DNA of 64,000 bases from contig NZ_RPDJ01000037.1 in assembly GCF_004023625.1 (NCBI RefSeq), forward strand, positions 52,343 to 116,342, read 5' to 3'. Positions within the stretch are counted from its first letter, which is position 1, and each line of letters starts with the position of its first letter. Both the position numbers and the translations under genes were made by a program. The stretch is from Streptomyces cavernae. GTDB lineage: Bacteria; Actinomycetota; Actinomycetes; Streptomycetales; Streptomycetaceae. Below are positions 26,377 to 34,935 of the stretch, piece by piece. A model generated the notes under the pieces. It searched no databases, was not told the DNA's origin, and was given only the letters and a program-made list of their open reading frames with translations.

Positions 26377-26513
26377 GCCGCTGTTGTCCGCCGTCCGGCG
26401 TGCGCCCCTGCCACAGGGGGAGACGACGCCCGCCCCGACGAGTACGGCAGCTGATGGAATCCACCACACGTTCCGTCGATGACCTGTGGCATCGGCGAAG
26501 AAAGCAGACGATC

Positions 26514-26864
26514 ATGTCTCACCTGCTCGACTCCGTCGACAGCGCGTCGCTGCGCAGCGACGTTCCGGCCTTCCGCCCGGGCGACACCGTCAACGTCCAC
26601 GTGCGCGTCATCGAGGGCAACCGCTCCCGTGTGCAGCAGTTCAAGGGCGTCGTGATCCGCCGCCAGGGTTCGGGCGTCCGTGAGACCTTCACGGTCCGCA
26701 AGGTCTCCTTCTCCGTGGGCGTCGAGCGCACCTTCCCGGTGCACACCCCGATCGTCGAGAAGATCGAGCTCGTCACCCGCGGTGACGTGCGTCGCGCCAA
26801 GCTCTACTACCTGCGCGACCTGCGCGGCAAGGCCGCGAAGATCAAGGAGAAGCGCGAGAACTGA
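26514..26864 (+). CDS. rplS: 50S ribosomal protein L19
   Basis: Interface protein of the large subunit, 116 residues. FRPGDTVNVHVRVIEGNRSR, QQFKGVVIRRQGSGVRETFT, VGVERTFPVHTPIVEKIE and RRAKLYYLRDLRGKAAKIKE are conserved throughout the family. ATG 26514 gives the normal length. The 137-bp leader after trmD may hold its own promoter or autoregulatory structure. Confidence 0.98.
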   Translation: MSHLLDSVDSASLRSDVPAFRPGDTVNVHVRVIEGNRSRVQQFKGVVIRRQGSGVRETFTVRKVSFSVGVERTFPVHTPIVEKIELVTRGDVRRAKLYYLRDLRGKAAKIKEKREN

Positions 26865-26884
26865 GCTCTCACCGCCGCGAACGG

Positions 26885-26919
26885 GGTCTGGGGAGGGCGT
26901 TGCCGCGCCCCCGGAGACC
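26885..26919 (+). terminator. Probable terminator after rplS
   Basis: GGTCT/AGACC outer arms with an interior GGGCG/CGCCC stem and an asymmetric internal loop, 20 bp after the rplS stop. Separates the ribosome cluster from the signal peptidase cluster. Confidence 0.55.
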
Positions 26920-26969
26920 TCACTCGATGGCAGCGGCGAGACAGGAGCGCCGGTTACCATCGGTTTCCG

Positions 26970-27686
26970 ATGGACACCGAAGCACAGCACGAGGAGCGCG
27001 ACCGCGCCTCCCAATCCGTACCTTCCGGACAGCTTCCGGATCCCGCGGAGCCGGAGGGTCGGTCGCGTTTCTCGTTGGTCGGGTACCTCGCCGAATGGGT
27101 GCCCGGCGGCCGGATCACCCTCAGTGCACTGCTGTGCCTGGTGCTTTTGCTGGTTATCAGCACCTTTGTGCTGCAGCCCTTCCAGATCCCGAGCAGCTCC
27201 ATGGAGCCCGGATTGAGGATCGGGGACCGCGTTCTCGTAAATAAGTTGGCGTACCGTTTCGGTTCGGAGCCACAGCGCGGAGATGTTGTGGTCTTCGACG
27301 GATCCGGGTACTTCGGTGATGCTGACTACATCAAGCGTGTCGTGGGCGTGGGGGGAGACCGGGTGGTCTGCTGCGACAAGCAGGGGAGGATCGAGGTGAA
27401 CGGCCGGTCTGTGGACGAGAGCTCCTTCCTGTACGCGGGCGACAGACCGTCACAGGTGCCTTTCGACGTCGTCGTACCCGGCGGCAGGCTGTTCCTCCTC
27501 GGAGACAACCGCGTCGAATCCCGCGACTCCCGCGACCGTCTCGGCTCGCCGGGCGGCGGCATGGTCCCGGTGGGGTCCGTGATCGGCAGGGCAGAGTGGA
27601 TCGCCTGGCCTACGGACCACTGGATCCATCTGAACCGGTCGGACGCCTACGCGCGCGTGCCCGCCGCGGACGGTGCCCATGGGTAA
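26970..27686 (+). CDS. sipW: Type I signal peptidase (first of four)
   Basis: Membrane-bound Ser/Lys protease that removes signal peptides; 238 residues. Cytoplasmic N-terminus, one membrane segment (LSALLCLVLLLVISTFVL), then the catalytic Ser77 in IPSSSMEPG and Lys122 in DYIKRVVGVGGD; the substrate-binding LLGDNRVESRDSR box follows. Unlike its neighbours it lacks an obvious second membrane segment at the C-terminus. Its stop overlaps the next gene start. Symbol by position in the four-gene sip cluster known in Streptomyces. Confidence 0.93.
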   Translation: MDTEAQHEERDRASQSVPSGQLPDPAEPEGRSRFSLVGYLAEWVPGGRITLSALLCLVLLLVISTFVLQPFQIPSSSMEPGLRIGDRVLVNKLAYRFGSEPQRGDVVVFDGSGYFGDADYIKRVVGVGGDRVVCCDKQGRIEVNGRSVDESSFLYAGDRPSQVPFDVVVPGGRLFLLGDNRVESRDSRDRLGSPGGGMVPVGSVIGRAEWIAWPTDHWIHLNRSDAYARVPAADGAHG

Positions 27687-28773
27687 CCGCGGAAAACCTC
27701 GGGGCTCGGGAAGCGTCGCCGACAACCTGCTCCCCACCGGATCCCGCCGCACGTCGAGCGCCATGCAGTACCACGGCCGGGCAGAGCGCCGGAAACTGCA
27801 GCGCAAGGTCAAACGCAAACGCCGCCGTTCGGCGCTGCGGGAGATACCCATCCTCGTCGGGGTCGCGGTGGTCATCGCCCTGGTCCTGAAAACGTTCCTC
27901 GTCCAGGCCTTCGTGATCCCCTCGGGGTCCATGGAGGCGACGATCCAGATCGGCGACCGCGTACTCGTCGACAAGCTCACGCCCTGGTTCGGCTCGAAGC
28001 CGCAGCGGGGCGACGTCGTCGTCTTCCAAGACCCCGGCAACTGGCTGGAACAGGAACAGGGCGCGCCCAAGGACGATCCCATCGTCGTCAAGCAGATCAA
28101 GCAGGGCCTCATCGCCATCGGTCTGCTGCCCTCCGACAACGACCGCGACCTCATCAAGCGTGTGGTGGCGGTCGGCGGCGACACCGTCAAGTGCTGTGAC
28201 ACCCAGGGCCGCGTCACGGTCAACGGCATGCCGCTGAACGAGCCGTACGTCAAGTCCGGCAACAAGCCCTCCGACATCGCCTTCGAGATCAAGGTCCCCG
28301 CCGGCCGACTCTGGGTGATGGGCGACCACCGTGCCAATTCCGCCGATTCGCGCTACCACCGCACCGAGGCGTACAACGGAACTGTCTCCGAGGAGTCCGT
28401 GGTCGGCCGCGCCATGGTGATCGCCTGGCCCATCGGCCACATGACCCGCCTGGAGGAACCGGACACGTACGCGTCCGTGCCCGCCGGGTCGACCACCGCA
28501 CTCGGCCCGTCGCATAGGGTGGCAGCCGCGGATCTCAACGGAATGATCCCGCTCCCGACCCCTGCGGAACTCCCGCTCGTTATGGGAGTGGTGGGCCTGC
28601 GCCTCCTCCGGCGTAGGCAGCGGCATGGAGTGAGGAGTGGATGTGGGGGATTTGGTGGTCGGCGCACGGTCCGGACACGACGGCCCGGAGGAGCACCGAG
28701 AGGGACCCGATGCGCGACCCGATACGGATTCGTCTCCCGCAGAGGACGCCGTGCCCACCCCCGCAGAGAGTGA
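27679..28773 (+). CDS. sipX: Type I signal peptidase (second of four), with C-terminus overlapping the next gene
   Basis: Up to 364 residues. Basic cytoplasmic N-terminus (KLQRKVKRKRRRSALRE), membrane segment, catalytic Ser84 in VIPSGSMEA, Lys160 in DLIKRVVAVGGD, and VMGDHRANSADSRYH. A second hydrophobic segment ELPLVMGVVGLRLL comes near residue 300. The frame then runs on through a very basic tail that overlaps sipY by 131 bp in another frame. ATG 27679 overlaps the sipW stop by eight bases; GTG 27673 is an alternative. Whether the last 45 or so residues are functional is doubtful. Confidence 0.88.
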   Translation: MGNRGKPRGSGSVADNLLPTGSRRTSSAMQYHGRAERRKLQRKVKRKRRRSALREIPILVGVAVVIALVLKTFLVQAFVIPSGSMEATIQIGDRVLVDKLTPWFGSKPQRGDVVVFQDPGNWLEQEQGAPKDDPIVVKQIKQGLIAIGLLPSDNDRDLIKRVVAVGGDTVKCCDTQGRVTVNGMPLNEPYVKSGNKPSDIAFEIKVPAGRLWVMGDHRANSADSRYHRTEAYNGTVSEESVVGRAMVIAWPIGHMTRLEEPDTYASVPAGSTTALGPSHRVAAADLNGMIPLPTPAELPLVMGVVGLRLLRRRQRHGVRSGCGGFGGRRTVRTRRPGGAPRGTRCATRYGFVSRRGRRAHPRRE

Positions 28774-29626
28774 CGGTGGCGGGGGCGGAGGAGGCGACGA
28801 CCATGACCGAGGTACGGACGCCGACCAGCAACCGCCCGCGCCGAAGAAGAAGCAGCGCTCCTTCTGGAAGGAACTGCCGATCCTCATCGGCATCGCCCTC
28901 GTACTGGCGCTGCTGATCAAGACCTTCCTGGTGCAGGCGTTCTCCATCCCCTCGGACTCGATGCAGAACACCCTCCAGCAGGGTGACCGGGTGCTGGTCG
29001 ACAAGCTGACCCCGTGGTTCGGCTCGGATCCCGAGCGCGGCGAGGTGGTCGTCTTCCACGACCCGGACGAATGGCTGGCGGGCGAGCCCACGCCCAACCC
29101 GAACGCGGTGCAGGAGATCCTCAGCAAGATCGGCCTGATGCCGTCCGCCGACGAGAAAGACCTCATCAAGCGGGTCATCGGCGTCGCGGGCGACACGGTC
29201 GAGTGCAAGGGCACCGGTCCGCTGAAGGTCAACGGCAAGGCCCTGAACGAGCCCTACGTCTACCCGGACAACACCCCGTGCAGCATGGACGACCAGGGTG
29301 GCCAGTTCAAGGTGAAGGTCCCCGAAGGCAAAATCTGGGTCATGGGTGACCACCGGCAGAACTCGCTGGACTCCCGCTACCACCAGGACGACGAGAACAA
29401 GGGCTTCGTGCCGGTGGGCAACGTCGTCGGCCGCGCCATCGTGGTCGCCTGGCCGCCCACTCGCTGGGACACGCTGCCGGTTCCCGACACCTTCGACCAG
29501 AACCTGAGCGCCGCTGCGGCGCCCGGCGCGCTGAGCCTGCTGGGCGCGGTGCCGCTCGTGCTGTGGCGGCGCCGCCGGATTACCGGCGGAAACTCCGGGC
29601 TTTCTGGGCGCGGTACCGCCGGGTAG
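28643..29626 (+). CDS. sipY: Type I signal peptidase (third of four)
   Basis: About 327 residues. Long acidic, Gly/Asp-rich cytoplasmic N-terminus, basic PKKKQR stretch before the membrane segment, catalytic Ser106 in SIPSDSMQN, Lys176 in DLIKRVIGVAGD, VMGDHRQNSLDSRYH, and a C-terminal hydrophobic segment (ALSLLGAVPLVLW) followed by RRRR. GTG 28643 has GAGGAG five bases upstream; GTG 28637 is also in frame. Begins inside the 3' end of sipX. Confidence 0.92.
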   Translation: MGDLVVGARSGHDGPEEHREGPDARPDTDSSPAEDAVPTPAESDGGGGGGGDDHDRGTDADQQPPAPKKKQRSFWKELPILIGIALVLALLIKTFLVQAFSIPSDSMQNTLQQGDRVLVDKLTPWFGSDPERGEVVVFHDPDEWLAGEPTPNPNAVQEILSKIGLMPSADEKDLIKRVIGVAGDTVECKGTGPLKVNGKALNEPYVYPDNTPCSMDDQGGQFKVKVPEGKIWVMGDHRQNSLDSRYHQDDENKGFVPVGNVVGRAIVVAWPPTRWDTLPVPDTFDQNLSAAAAPGALSLLGAVPLVLWRRRRITGGNSGLSGRGTAG

Positions 29627-29708
29627 GGTGCCGTCCCAGACCGCCGATCTTCCGCGGGCCCGGCATCGGGCGGCGAAAGGCGATTCTTCGGAGTGGGGGC
29701 GCACTGGG

Positions 29709-30449
29709 ATGAGCGGAACCGTTCGTACGGACGAGGGCTCACGACTGGGCAACGCGTTGTCGGGGCTCGCCGTGGCCCTCGGCTGTGTGCTCTTCCTCGG
29801 CGGGTTCGCCTGGGGCGCCGTCGTCTACAAGCCCTACACCGTGCCCACCGACTCCATGTCACCCACGATCGTGGCCGGTGACCGGGTCCTCGCGGAGCGT
29901 ATCGACGGCTCCGAGGTCGAGCGGGGCGACGTCGTCGTCTTCCGGCAGGAGAGCTGGGGCGACATGCCGCTGGTCAAGCGGGTCGTGGCGATCGGCGGGG
30001 ACAAGGTGGGCTGCTGCACCGACGGCAAGCTGACCGTCAACGGCAAGCAGGTCGACGAATCCTACATCCCCGAGGGCCAGGCGGCCGAGTCCAAGGCGAT
30101 CCCGACCATCACGGTCCCCGAGGGCCGGCTGTTCCTGCTCGGCGACGAGCGCAGCGGCTCACTCGACTCCACGGCCCACCTCACGGAGGCCTTCAGCGGC
30201 ACGGTGGCGCGCAGCGCGGTGGACTCCCGGGTCGACGCGGTGGCCTGGCCCATGGACGGCATGCTGGCCCGCCCGACGGGCTTCGAGGAACTGGGCCCCA
30301 TCTCGTCGCCCGGCCCGCTGCGGCTGATCATGCTGGCGGTCGTGGCGGGCGCGGTGCTGGTCCTCGGCGGCGGGGCGTACGGGCCGGTCGCCAAGCGGCT
30401 GGCCGAACGGCGCAGCCGGCAGCGGGCGGAGCCGGTCGGTGTCGGCTGA
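29709..30449 (+). CDS. sipZ: Type I signal peptidase (fourth of four)
   Basis: About 246 residues from ATG 29709, or 273 from GTG 29628, one base after the sipY stop; the shorter start is favoured because it gives a compact N-terminus before the membrane segment. Catalytic Ser49 in TVPTDSMSPT, Lys90 in PLVKRVVAIGGD, and LLGDERSGSLDST in place of the usual GDNR box. A second membrane segment (LRLIMLAVVAGAVLVLGG) and basic tail end the protein. The final bases overlap the NUDIX gene by 11 bp. Confidence 0.9.
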   Translation: MSGTVRTDEGSRLGNALSGLAVALGCVLFLGGFAWGAVVYKPYTVPTDSMSPTIVAGDRVLAERIDGSEVERGDVVVFRQESWGDMPLVKRVVAIGGDKVGCCTDGKLTVNGKQVDESYIPEGQAAESKAIPTITVPEGRLFLLGDERSGSLDSTAHLTEAFSGTVARSAVDSRVDAVAWPMDGMLARPTGFEELGPISSPGPLRLIMLAVVAGAVLVLGGGAYGPVAKRLAERRSRQRAEPVGVG

Positions 30450-30972
30450 GCCGGCCGGCCCTCCCGGGCCGGATCCCCTCGGCGGCGAGCTGCGCAAGGT
30501 CGCACGGGTGGTGCTGCTCGACGCTCAGGACCGGATCCTGCTGCTGCACGGGCACGAGCCGGACGACACCGCCGACGACTGGTGGTTCACACCGGGCGGT
30601 GGAGTGGAAGGCGACGAGACCCGTGAGGAAGCCGCTCTGCGGGAACTCGCCGAGGAGACCGGCATCACCGACGTCGAGCTCGGACCGGTGCTGTGGCAGC
30701 GGAAGTGCTCCTTCCCGTTCGCGGGTCGACGCTGGGACCAGGACGAGTGGTACTACCTGGCCCGCACGACCGGTACGCGGACGGTGCTCGCCGCGGCAGG
30801 GCTGACCGAGCTGGAACGGCGCAGTGTCGCCGGAGCGCGTTGGTGGACGTGCCGGGAACTGACCGAGGCACATGAGACGGTGTATCCGACCAGACTCGCC
30901 GAGCTGCTGCGCACGCTGCTCGACGAGGGTCCCCCGGCCAGGCCGAAAGTCCTTGACACGGAAATTGTCTAG
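30439..30972 (+). CDS. NUDIX hydrolase
   Basis: Predicted nucleoside-diphosphate-X hydrolase of 177 residues. The Nudix box is complete: GGGVEGDETREEAALRELAEETGI. Substrate unknown; WWFTPGGG before the box resembles mutator MutT-like and ADP-ribose-type members. GTG 30439 overlaps the sipZ stop, so it is probably co-transcribed with the signal peptidases, a conserved arrangement in Streptomyces. Confidence 0.93.
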   Translation: MSAEPAGPPGPDPLGGELRKVARVVLLDAQDRILLLHGHEPDDTADDWWFTPGGGVEGDETREEAALRELAEETGITDVELGPVLWQRKCSFPFAGRRWDQDEWYYLARTTGTRTVLAAAGLTELERRSVAGARWWTCRELTEAHETVYPTRLAELLRTLLDEGPPARPKVLDTEIV

Positions 30973-31027
30973 GGGCTCGCGGGGCTGGCGCACAATAGGG
31001 GGACGCACGGCTGAAGGGGAACATGCC

Positions 31028-31336
31028 ATGAGCGCCGAGGACCTCGAGAAGTACGAGACCGAGATGGAGCTCAAGCTCTACCGGGAGTACCGCGATGTCG
31101 TCGGTCTGTTCAAATACGTGATCGAGACCGAACGGCGTTTCTACCTCACCAACGACTACGAGATGCAGGTGCACTCCGTCCAGGGTGAGGTGTTCTTCGA
31201 GGTGTCCATGGCGGACGCCTGGGTCTGGGACATGTACCGGCCGGCCCGGTTCGTGAAGCAGGTGCGCGTCCTGACGTTCAAGGACGTGAACATCGAGGAG
31301 TTGAACAAGAGCGACCTCGAACTGCCGGGTGGCTGA
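31028..31336 (+). CDS. DUF2469-family protein
   Basis: Small acidic protein of 102 residues conserved in Actinobacteria: MSAEDLEKYETEMELKLYRE, FKYVIETERRFYLTNDYEMQ, FFEVSMADAWVWDMYRPARF and VKQVRVLTFKDVNIEEL. Function unknown. ATG 31028 has AAGGGGA about eight bases upstream; the longer frame has none. Confidence 0.93.
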   Translation: MSAEDLEKYETEMELKLYREYRDVVGLFKYVIETERRFYLTNDYEMQVHSVQGEVFFEVSMADAWVWDMYRPARFVKQVRVLTFKDVNIEELNKSDLELPGG

Positions 31337-31366
31337 TTCGCTACTTCGCTCGTGTGGGTGACGGAG

Positions 31367-31403
31367 TTATCCACATTCGTCGGCCTGTCCACCAAGATCC
31401 ACA
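31367..31403 (+). promoter_or_regulatory. Cluster of DnaA-box-like sequences before yraN
   Basis: TTATCCACA at 31367-31375 is a perfect match to the classical DnaA box. CTGTCCACC (31385-31393) matches 7 of 9 of the Streptomyces form TTGTCCACA and AGATCCACA (31395-31403) matches 7 of 9. All face the same way. They lie 47-83 bp before yraN-comM-dprA, so may regulate that operon or titrate DnaA. Confidence 0.45.
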
Positions 31404-31449
31404 AGGGATGGGCTGAGGCCGCAGTGTTGGCGCCGGAGGTGGTGCCGAC

Positions 31450-31824
31450 ATGACCACGGGCAACGCACGCAGTGCACTCGGCAGGTACGGCGAGGATCTG
31501 GCCGCGCGGCGGCTGACCGAGGCCGGGATGACGGTCCTGGAGCGCAACTGGCGCGGAGGCAGGACCGGAGAGATCGACATCGTGGCGCGGGACGGGGACG
31601 CGCTGGTCTTCTGCGAGGTCAAGACCCGCAGGGGCGGCGGTGGCTTCCAGCATCCGATGGCGGCGGTCACGCAGGTCAAGGCGGACCGCTTGCGGGGCCT
31701 CGCGGAACGCTGGCTGCACCAGCACGGAGGAGCACCGCCCGGCGGGGTGCGCATCGACGTCATCGGGGTCCTCCTGCCCGACCGCGGAGCACCCGTGGTG
31801 CAGCACGTGCGGGGTGTGGCCTGA
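31450..31824 (+). CDS. yraN: YraN/UPF0102-family endonuclease-like protein
   Basis: Protein of 124 residues with the restriction-endonuclease-like fold core: LGRYGEDLAARRL, GRTGEIDIVARDGDALVFCEVKTR, containing the E-D-ExK catalytic pattern. Family function is not settled; the genomic link to comM and dprA suggests processing of branched or incoming DNA. ATG 31450. Its stop overlaps the comM start by one base (TGATG). Confidence 0.94.
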   Translation: MTTGNARSALGRYGEDLAARRLTEAGMTVLERNWRGGRTGEIDIVARDGDALVFCEVKTRRGGGGFQHPMAAVTQVKADRLRGLAERWLHQHGGAPPGGVRIDVIGVLLPDRGAPVVQHVRGVA

Positions 31825-33449
31825 TGGGATTCGCCCGTACGTGTTCGGTGGCGCTGGTCGGTGTCGAGGGTGTGGTGGTGGAGGTCCAGGCGGACCTCGA
31901 ACCGGGCCTCGCCGCCTTCAGTCTGGTGGGCCTTCCGGACAAGAGCCTGAGTGAGAGCCGGGACCGGGTCCGGGCCGCGGTGGTCAACTCCGGCGGCGAA
32001 TGGCCGCAGAAGAAGCTCACCGTCGGGCTGAGCCCGGCCTCGGTGCCCAAGGCGGGATCCGGTTTCGACCTCGCCGTCGCCTGTGCGGTGCTCGGGGCCG
32101 CCGAGCGGATCGACCCCCGTGTGCTCGCGGACATCGTCATGATCGGCGAGCTCGGGCTGGACGGCCGGGTCCGCCCCGTGCGGGGCGTGCTGCCCGCGGT
32201 GCTGGCGGCGGCGGACGCCGGGTACGAGCAGGTGGTCGTCCCGGAGTGCGCGGCCACCGAGGCCTCGTTGGTTCCGGGGGTCTCGGTGCTCGGAGTGCGC
32301 AGTCTGCGCCAGCTGATCGCCGTGCTCACGGACGAACCCGTGCCCGAGGAGGAGCCGGAGGAACACGGCCGCCCGGACCCGCTCATGGCGGGCCTGCGCC
32401 TGCCCGGGACGGGCGAGGCCACGGGCCTCGCCGGCTTCTCCGCCACGGAACCGGACCACGGGCACGACTTCGCCGATGTCGTGGGGCAGCACGCGGCACG
32501 CACCGCGATGGAGGTGGCCGCCGCCGGGGGCCACCACGTCTTCCTGGAAGGACCCCCCGGCGCCGGCAAGACGATGCTCGCCGAACGCCTTCCGTCGATC
32601 ATGCCACCGCTCACCCGGGAGTCGTCCCTGGAGGTCACGGCGGTCCATTCGGTCGCCGGACTGCTGCCGCCGGGCAAGCCGCTGGTGGACACCCCGCCGT
32701 TCTGCGCGCCCCATCACTCGGCTACGATGCAGGCGCTGGTGGGCGGCGGCCACGGCATCGCACGGCCCGGGGCCGCCTCGATCGCCCACCGCGGGGTGCT
32801 CTTCCTCGACGAGGCGCCCGAGTTCCGCAGCCAGGCCCTGGACGCGCTTCGACAGCCCCTGGAGGCGGGCTATGTCGTGATCGCGCGCAGTGCCGGTGTC
32901 GTCCGGTTCCCCGCGAAGTTCCTGATGGTGCTCGCGGCCAACCCCTGCCCCTGCGGGCGCTTCAGTCTGCAGGCGGAGACCTGCGACTGCCCTCCCTCCA
33001 TCGTGCGCCGTTACCAGGCCCGGCTCTCCGGACCGTTGCTCGACCGGGTCGACCTGCGCGTCGAGGTGGACCGGGTCACCAGAACCGAGCTGACCGCGCA
33101 GGGCGCCCGTGGTGAGTCCACACAGGCGGTCGCCGCGCGGGTCCGTGCCGCCAGGGAACGGTCGGCCGCGCGTCTCGCCGGAACCTCCTGGCGGACCAAC
33201 AGCGAGGTGCCGGGGCGTGAGCTGCGCAGCCGTTGGCGACCGGTGCCCGGGGCGATGGACGGGGCCGAGCGGGCGCTCGAAGGCGGATTCCTGACGGCCC
33301 GCGGCCTGGAGCGGGTGCTCCGCGTCGCCTGGACCGTGGCCGACCTGATGGGCCACGACCGTCCGGACGCCGGGGATGTCGACCTGGCCCTCCAACTGCG
33401 CACCGGGGTTCCCCGCGGTGTGCCCATGATGATCGGCGCCATGCCGTGA
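31824..33449 (+). CDS. comM: ComM/YifB-family Mg-chelatase-like AAA+ ATPase
   Basis: 541 residues. N-terminal Lon-protease-like domain (VEGVVVEVQADLEPGLAAFSLVG, SGFDLAVACAVL), AAA+ domain with Walker A GPPGAGKTMLAERLP, Walker B GVLFLDEAPEF, sensor LAANPCPCG and a Cys-rich ANPCPCG...CDC cluster, and C-terminal Mg-chelatase helices. ComM is a hexameric helicase that promotes branch migration during natural transformation in Gram-negative bacteria; the role in Streptomyces is inferred. Coupled to both yraN and dprA. Confidence 0.95.
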   Translation: MGFARTCSVALVGVEGVVVEVQADLEPGLAAFSLVGLPDKSLSESRDRVRAAVVNSGGEWPQKKLTVGLSPASVPKAGSGFDLAVACAVLGAAERIDPRVLADIVMIGELGLDGRVRPVRGVLPAVLAAADAGYEQVVVPECAATEASLVPGVSVLGVRSLRQLIAVLTDEPVPEEEPEEHGRPDPLMAGLRLPGTGEATGLAGFSATEPDHGHDFADVVGQHAARTAMEVAAAGGHHVFLEGPPGAGKTMLAERLPSIMPPLTRESSLEVTAVHSVAGLLPPGKPLVDTPPFCAPHHSATMQALVGGGHGIARPGAASIAHRGVLFLDEAPEFRSQALDALRQPLEAGYVVIARSAGVVRFPAKFLMVLAANPCPCGRFSLQAETCDCPPSIVRRYQARLSGPLLDRVDLRVEVDRVTRTELTAQGARGESTQAVAARVRAARERSAARLAGTSWRTNSEVPGRELRSRWRPVPGAMDGAERALEGGFLTARGLERVLRVAWTVADLMGHDRPDAGDVDLALQLRTGVPRGVPMMIGAMP

Positions 33450-34663
33450 ACGGGGGCCGTGGGGGAAACGGGGGCTGCGGTGGCCATCCGCCCGATGGGG
33501 AAGCGGGCGTGGCGGGCGACGAACGGCTCGCCCGGGTCGCGCTCACGCGGGTCCTCGAGCCCGGTGACGAGGCCGGAGGGCGGTGGCTGCGGGAATACGG
33601 GGCCGTGGAGGTGCTGCGGCGGGTGGTCGCGGGCGGTGCGGTGCTGCCGGGGGCGAGCGAGAAACGGTGGGAAGGGCTGCGGGCCCGGGGAGCGAAGGTG
33701 TGTCCCGAGCGGGATCTCGCCGAGGCCGCACAGGCGGGGGCGCGCTTCATCTGCCCCGGGGAACCGGAATGGCCGGCCCAGCTCGACGACCTCGGCGACG
33801 TGCGACCCATTGGGCTGTGGGTCCGCGGGCGCCCCAGTCTGCGCACCTGGGCACTGCGCTCCGTCGCCGTGGTGGGCGCCCGCGCCTGCACCGAGTACGG
33901 CGCCCATATGGCGGCCACGCTCGGCGCCGGGCTCGCCGAACTGGGCTGGGTCGTCGTCTCCGGCGGAGCGTACGGCGTCGACGGCGCCGTCCACCGCGGA
34001 GCGCTCGGCGCCGGTGGTGCGACCGTCGCTGTCCTCGCCTGCGGCGTCGACCGCCCCTATCCGCGCGGCCACACCGAGCTGATCAGCAGGATCGCCGCAC
34101 AGGGGCTGGTCGTGGGGGAGCTCCCGCCCGGCGACCACCCCACACCCAGCAGATTCATCCTCCGCAACCGGGTCATCGCGGCGCTCACCCGCGGCACGGT
34201 CGTCGTCGAGGCCGCCTACCGCAGCGGCGCCCTCGTCACCGCACGCTCCGCGCAGCGGCTCGGCCGCTTCACCATGGGCGTGCCGGGCCCGGCGACCAGC
34301 GGGCTCTCCGCGGGGGTGCACGAACTCCTGCGGGGGGAGGCGGTCCTGGTCACCGACGCCGCGGAGGTCGCCGAACTGGTCGGAGACATCGGCGACCTGG
34401 CCCCCGACCGCCGTGGCCCGGTCCTCCCGCGTGACCTCCTCGAACCGGGCGCCGCACGGGTACTGGCCGCCCTGCCCGGTCGCGGAACGGCCCGGGTCGC
34501 GGAGATCGCCCGTGACGCGAGCACATCCCAGGACGACGCGATCGGGAGACTCTACGAACTCCAGTCCCTCGGCTTCGTCGAACGACACGACGACGGCTGG
34601 AAGTTGACACGCCAGGCGACGCGCCCCGGTCGGCCCGTGTTCGGGGAGGGGGATGAGCGCTGA
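33446..34663 (+). CDS. dprA: DNA-processing protein DprA (Smf)
   Basis: 405 residues from GTG 33446, which overlaps the comM stop as GTGA; GTG 33509 is an alternative. Rossmann core: SVAVVGARACTEYGAHMAATLGAGLAE, VSGGAYGVDGAVHRGAL, GGATVAVLACGVDRPYP, RNRVIAALTRGTVVVEA. The C-terminal winged helix (ARVAEIARDASTSQDDAIGRLYELQSLGFVER) is present. In other bacteria it loads RecA on incoming single strands. Third gene of yraN-comM-dprA. Confidence 0.95.
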   Translation: MNGGRGGNGGCGGHPPDGEAGVAGDERLARVALTRVLEPGDEAGGRWLREYGAVEVLRRVVAGGAVLPGASEKRWEGLRARGAKVCPERDLAEAAQAGARFICPGEPEWPAQLDDLGDVRPIGLWVRGRPSLRTWALRSVAVVGARACTEYGAHMAATLGAGLAELGWVVVSGGAYGVDGAVHRGALGAGGATVAVLACGVDRPYPRGHTELISRIAAQGLVVGELPPGDHPTPSRFILRNRVIAALTRGTVVVEAAYRSGALVTARSAQRLGRFTMGVPGPATSGLSAGVHELLRGEAVLVTDAAEVAELVGDIGDLAPDRRGPVLPRDLLEPGAARVLAALPGRGTARVAEIARDASTSQDDAIGRLYELQSLGFVERHDDGWKLTRQATRPGRPVFGEGDER

Positions 34664-34935
34664 CAGAGCGTGTTCGGCCGTCCGGACGACCCGTCGTGAC
34701 CTCGGTCATTCCCGCGGTTGACACCACCGGGTGATCACGGAACGCAACCCTGGTGGCCCGGAGGAGAGCTGTACGGAACGTATCTGCGCAAGGGCCATCG
34801 GCCGTCCTTCGCACACCGCAACACTCCAGTCACGCTACGCTCACGAGGATTACGGCTCAGACCGGCAATCTCGGAACGAGAGCGACAGCTCACCCAGGCA
34901 CAGTCAGTCCACGGCAGAACGGCACAAGGCGACGA

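Noticed and set aside
28643..29626. Calling sipX and sipY one frameshifted gene
   Set aside because: Each has its own membrane segment, catalytic Ser and Lys, and complete C-terminal motifs.
30953..30980. TTGACA near the end of the NUDIX gene as a promoter for the DUF2469 gene
   Set aside because: No -10 element is found at a normal spacing; the nearest CACAAT is about 32 bases away.
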